A DNA stretch of 27,708 bases from NCBI GenBank assembly GCA_903861055.1, contig CAIOSU010000207.1, positions 1 through 27,708 of the forward strand, in the 5' to 3' direction. A program made the position numbers and the translations under genes. A model generated the notes under the pieces. The model ran no database searches. It worked only from the letters and a program-made list of their open reading frames with translations, and was not told the origin of the DNA. This DNA is from an uncultured bacterium. GTDB lineage: Bacteria; Bacteroidota; Bacteroidia; Chitinophagales; CAIOSU01. Shown one piece after another: positions 24,879 to 27,708 of this stretch. Positions within the stretch are counted from its first letter, which is position 1. The number at the start of each line of letters is the position of its first letter.

Positions 24879-27701
24879 ATGAGAAGTTTATTGCTTATTT
24901 TGTCTGTTGGTCTTATCTCAATCGTTTCGCTATCGGCCCAAACCACGTTTCACACCAACGGGGTACAAGACGAGCGGCCAGGCCTATATGCCCTTACTGG
25001 GGTAACTCTTCACGTTGATTACAAAACCGTAATTGAAGATGCTACCCTACTAGTACGCGATGGTAAGATTGAGCAAGCGGGTAAAACCGTAACCTTGCCA
25101 AAGGGCGTGGTTACTTACGACCTCGCTGGGCACCATATTTACCCTTCATTTATCGATTTACAAAGCGAATATGGCATTTCGCCCGTAAAACCTGGCAATG
25201 ATCATGGTCGCGGTCCACAACTGGAAACCAACAAAAAAGGTGCTTACGGTTGGAACCAAGCCATAAAGCCCGAAACGAGCGCTATTGATTTGTTCCATGT
25301 AGACGGCAAGGCCGCAAAAAGCCTTCGCGATATTGGGTTTGGCATGCTGCTTACCCACCAAAATGATGGCATTGCCCGTGGTTCAGGCACTTTAGTATCT
25401 ACTGCTAGCAGCAAAGACAACGAAGTAATTATCAAAAGCCAAGCATCGGCGCATTATTCGTTTGACAAGGGCACCTCAACCCAAGACTATCCCGGCTCAT
25501 TGATGGGTGTAATTGCCTTATTGAAGCAGACTTATTTAGATGCTAAATGGTATGCTAGCCAAAAAAATCCTAAAGAATACAATATTTCGTTGGAGGCTTG
25601 GAACAAACTACAGCAACTGCCGCAAATAATGGATGCCCAAGGTATTTTAAACAACCTGCGTGCCGATTTGCTGGGCGATGCCTTTGGGGTGCAATATATC
25701 CTGCTGGGTAATGGCACCGAGTACCAGCGCTTGAAAGAGTTAAAGGCTACCAATGCCACCGTTATTGTTCCGGTCGATTTTCCAAAACCATTTGATGTTG
25801 AGGACCCCTTTGATGCTCTTAATGTTAGTTTTGCAGAAATGAAACATTGGGAATTAGCCCCAGCTAACCCCTATTTCTTGCAAAAAGAGGGCATTCCGTT
25901 TGTATTTACGGCCAATGGATTGGAAGACCAAGGCAAATTTTTGGAACTGATATATAACGCCATAGAGCATGGCCTTACCGAAGCCGATGCGTTGAAAGCA
26001 CTTACCACCACCCCAGCCCAACTGTTGGGCGTAACCGATGTAGCCGGTAGCTTGGAGAAAGGCAAATGGGCAAACTTTTTGGTAACCGACGGACCCATAT
26101 TCGGCAAAGAAACCCAGATACTTGAGAACTGGGTACAGGGCAATAAATACACTATCAACCCCAAAAAGCCTGAGAGCATTAATGGCAAGTACAAACTTAC
26201 CGTGGGTGCCCAAACTTATATACTTGAAGTAAAAGGAGAACCCACTGCACCAAAATTCATCATTAAAACCAATGAGGCCGATACTGCGAAAACCAAGGTG
26301 GGATTTGTTAAAAAGGATCAGTTGGTTACCCTTACGTATAGCCTCACCAATGATAGCACTCTGGTAACCCGCTTGAGCGGATTAATGGAAGGCCAAAAAT
26401 GGAGCGGCAAAGCAGAGTTGCCCGGTGGCATATGGACCAACTGGGCAGTAGAATATACCGCTGCCATACCTGACACGAGCAAACCTGCCGAGAAAGATAG
26501 CTTAAAAGTGATGTTGTTTTCGCAAGAGGATATTATTTATCCCTTCTTGGCATTTGGCTCGCCAGCGTTGCCCAAACAACAAACCATTTTGGTGCAAAAC
26601 GTAACCGTATGGACCAATACCAGCAAAAGCATCTTAAAAAACACCGATGTGCTAATTAAGGGCGGCAAAATAGCCCAAGTGGGCAGCAACCTTACTACCG
26701 CTGGGGTTGATAAGGTCATTGATGGCAAAGGCAAGCACCTAACCAACGGAATTATCGACGAGCACTCGCATATTGCCATTTCGGCGGGAGTAAACGAATG
26801 GACCGAGGCCAGCAGTGCCGAAGTAAGTATTGCCGATGTGGTGAACTCCGAAGATATCAACATTTACCGCCAATTGAGCGGTGGGGTAACTTCTGCACAA
26901 TTGCTGCATGGTTCGGCAAACCCTATTGGCGGTCAATCGGCATTAATAAAGCTACGCTGGGGCTATACACCTGAGCAGATGAAGATTGCTAATATGCCCA
27001 AGTTTATCAAGTTTGCCCTTGGCGAAAACGTGAAACAGGCCAACTGGGGCGAAGACAATACTATCCGTTTTCCGCAAACCCGAATGGGTGTTGAGCAAGT
27101 ATTTATCGACCATTTTACGCAAGCCCGCGAATATGAAGCCGCTTGGAAAGCATACAATGGTCTATCTGCTAAATTAAAAGTTGGTGCCACCCCGCCACGC
27201 CGCGATTTGGAGATGGAAACCTTGCTGGAAATATTAAACAGCGAGCGCTTTATATCTTGCCACAGCTATGTACAAAGCGAAATAAACATGCTCATGAAGG
27301 TGGCCGAGCAGTTTGGATTCCGCATTAATACCTTTACTCACATATTAGAAGGGTATAAAGTGGCCGACAAAATGTTGAAACATGGCGCGTTTGCGAGCAC
27401 TTTTGCCGATTGGTGGGCCTATAAAATGGAAGTACAAGATGCCATCCCTTACAATGCCGCTTTACTAAGTTTGGTAGGCGTAGTTACTGCCATCAATAGC
27501 GATGATGCTGAAATGGGCCGCCGCCTGAATCAAGAGGCTGCCAAGGGTGTGAAATATGGCGGCATGACCGAAGAGGAAGCTTGGAAAATGGTAACCCTGA
27601 ACCCAGCCAAAATGCTTCATTTGGATGCTACTTTGGGTACTATTGAGCCAGGTAAAGATGGTGATGTGGTATTGTGGAGTGAAAACCCACTATCAGTTTA
27701 A
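24879..27701 (+). CDS. Secreted double-module amidohydrolase-superfamily protein, possibly C-terminally truncated
   Basis: A 940-residue protein with a signal peptide at 1-20 (ending LSLSA). It contains two amidohydrolase modules. In the first (about 35-430) the usual metal-binding HxH after FID is replaced by Gln95-Ser96-Glu97, so this half has probably lost catalysis. A beta-rich linker spans about 430-560. The second module (about 570-940) keeps the metal ligands: HSH at 629-631 after GIIDE, His795 in SCHSY, His821 in FTHIL, and Asp875 or Asp876 in INSDD. The first module ends with a final strand after GKWANFLVTDG (ILENWVQGNKY), while the second stops at SENPLSV with no such strand. The stop codon lies 7 nt from the window edge, so truncation by a frameshift is possible. 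The substrate is unknown; relatives act on peptides or cyclic amides. Confidence 0.88.
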   Translation: MRSLLLILSVGLISIVSLSAQTTFHTNGVQDERPGLYALTGVTLHVDYKTVIEDATLLVRDGKIEQAGKTVTLPKGVVTYDLAGHHIYPSFIDLQSEYGISPVKPGNDHGRGPQLETNKKGAYGWNQAIKPETSAIDLFHVDGKAAKSLRDIGFGMLLTHQNDGIARGSGTLVSTASSKDNEVIIKSQASAHYSFDKGTSTQDYPGSLMGVIALLKQTYLDAKWYASQKNPKEYNISLEAWNKLQQLPQIMDAQGILNNLRADLLGDAFGVQYILLGNGTEYQRLKELKATNATVIVPVDFPKPFDVEDPFDALNVSFAEMKHWELAPANPYFLQKEGIPFVFTANGLEDQGKFLELIYNAIEHGLTEADALKALTTTPAQLLGVTDVAGSLEKGKWANFLVTDGPIFGKETQILENWVQGNKYTINPKKPESINGKYKLTVGAQTYILEVKGEPTAPKFIIKTNEADTAKTKVGFVKKDQLVTLTYSLTNDSTLVTRLSGLMEGQKWSGKAELPGGIWTNWAVEYTAAIPDTSKPAEKDSLKVMLFSQEDIIYPFLAFGSPALPKQQTILVQNVTVWTNTSKSILKNTDVLIKGGKIAQVGSNLTTAGVDKVIDGKGKHLTNGIIDEHSHIAISAGVNEWTEASSAEVSIADVVNSEDINIYRQLSGGVTSAQLLHGSANPIGGQSALIKLRWGYTPEQMKIANMPKFIKFALGENVKQANWGEDNTIRFPQTRMGVEQVFIDHFTQAREYEAAWKAYNGLSAKLKVGATPPRRDLEMETLLEILNSERFISCHSYVQSEINMLMKVAEQFGFRINTFTHILEGYKVADKMLKHGAFASTFADWWAYKMEVQDAIPYNAALLSLVGVVTAINSDDAEMGRRLNQEAAKGVKYGGMTEEEAWKMVTLNPAKMLHLDATLGTIEPGKDGDVVLWSENPLSV

Positions 27702-27708
27702 CCAGTAC

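Overview
The window is chromosomal DNA of a member of the phylum Bacteroidota. The evidence is three secreted proteins ending in the gliding-motility-associated (type B) C-terminal sorting domain of the type IX secretion system (T9SS), a PorP/SprF protein, two PorG-like (DUF6089) barrels, a TPR/PD40/OmpA (PorE-architecture) protein, SprB repeats, and promoters of the Bacteroidota form TTG-N18-TAACTTTG. Genus or family cannot be assigned from sequence reading. No rRNA, tRNA, transposase, phage gene, plasmid origin or CRISPR array was seen.

Layout. (1) 1-987, minus: an HU-family DNA-binding protein followed immediately by a membrane-anchored TPR protein that runs off the left edge. (2) 988-1469: a non-coding gap. 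(3) 1470-4482, minus: nadK followed by two tandem PorG-like paralogs separated by a classic terminator hairpin. (4) 4686-7578, plus: a PKD-domain type B T9SS cargo and a DUF2461 protein. (5) 7582-16469, minus: a 1860-residue SprB-repeat adhesin, its PorP/SprF partner and a PorE-like OmpA protein, with a 15-bp perfect hairpin before the last gene. (6) 16743-18509, plus: aspS, divergent from the adhesin across a promoter region holding three TACGTGG direct repeats. (7) 18545-24800, minus: a possible long transcription unit of alpha/beta hydrolase, a second large adhesin (948 aa), a cytochrome c lipoprotein, anmK and an SDR-family enzyme. (8) 24879-27701, plus: a secreted double-module amidohydrolase whose reading frame stops just before the window edge and looks short at the C terminus.

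How the genes fit together. The dominant theme is cell-surface protein export and adhesion. PorG-like, SprF and PorE-like proteins are outer-membrane or periplasmic parts of, or accessories to, the T9SS. The three proteins with CHU_C-type C termini are its likely cargo. Only the 1860-aa adhesin has an adjacent SprF. The 1860-aa and 948-aa adhesins share an N-terminal module of about 270 residues that I cannot tie to a named family, so they are paralogs that diverged in their middle regions. Housekeeping functions (NAD kinase, aspartyl-tRNA synthetase, cell-wall sugar recycling by AnmK, HU) are interleaved. I see no clear evidence of horizontal transfer or of a defence system. The most unusual items are the nested duplicated modules in the large adhesin, the tandem PorG pair with a terminator 17 nt before the second start codon, the regulatory-looking repeats between the adhesin and aspS, and the truncated, half-inactivated amidohydrolase.
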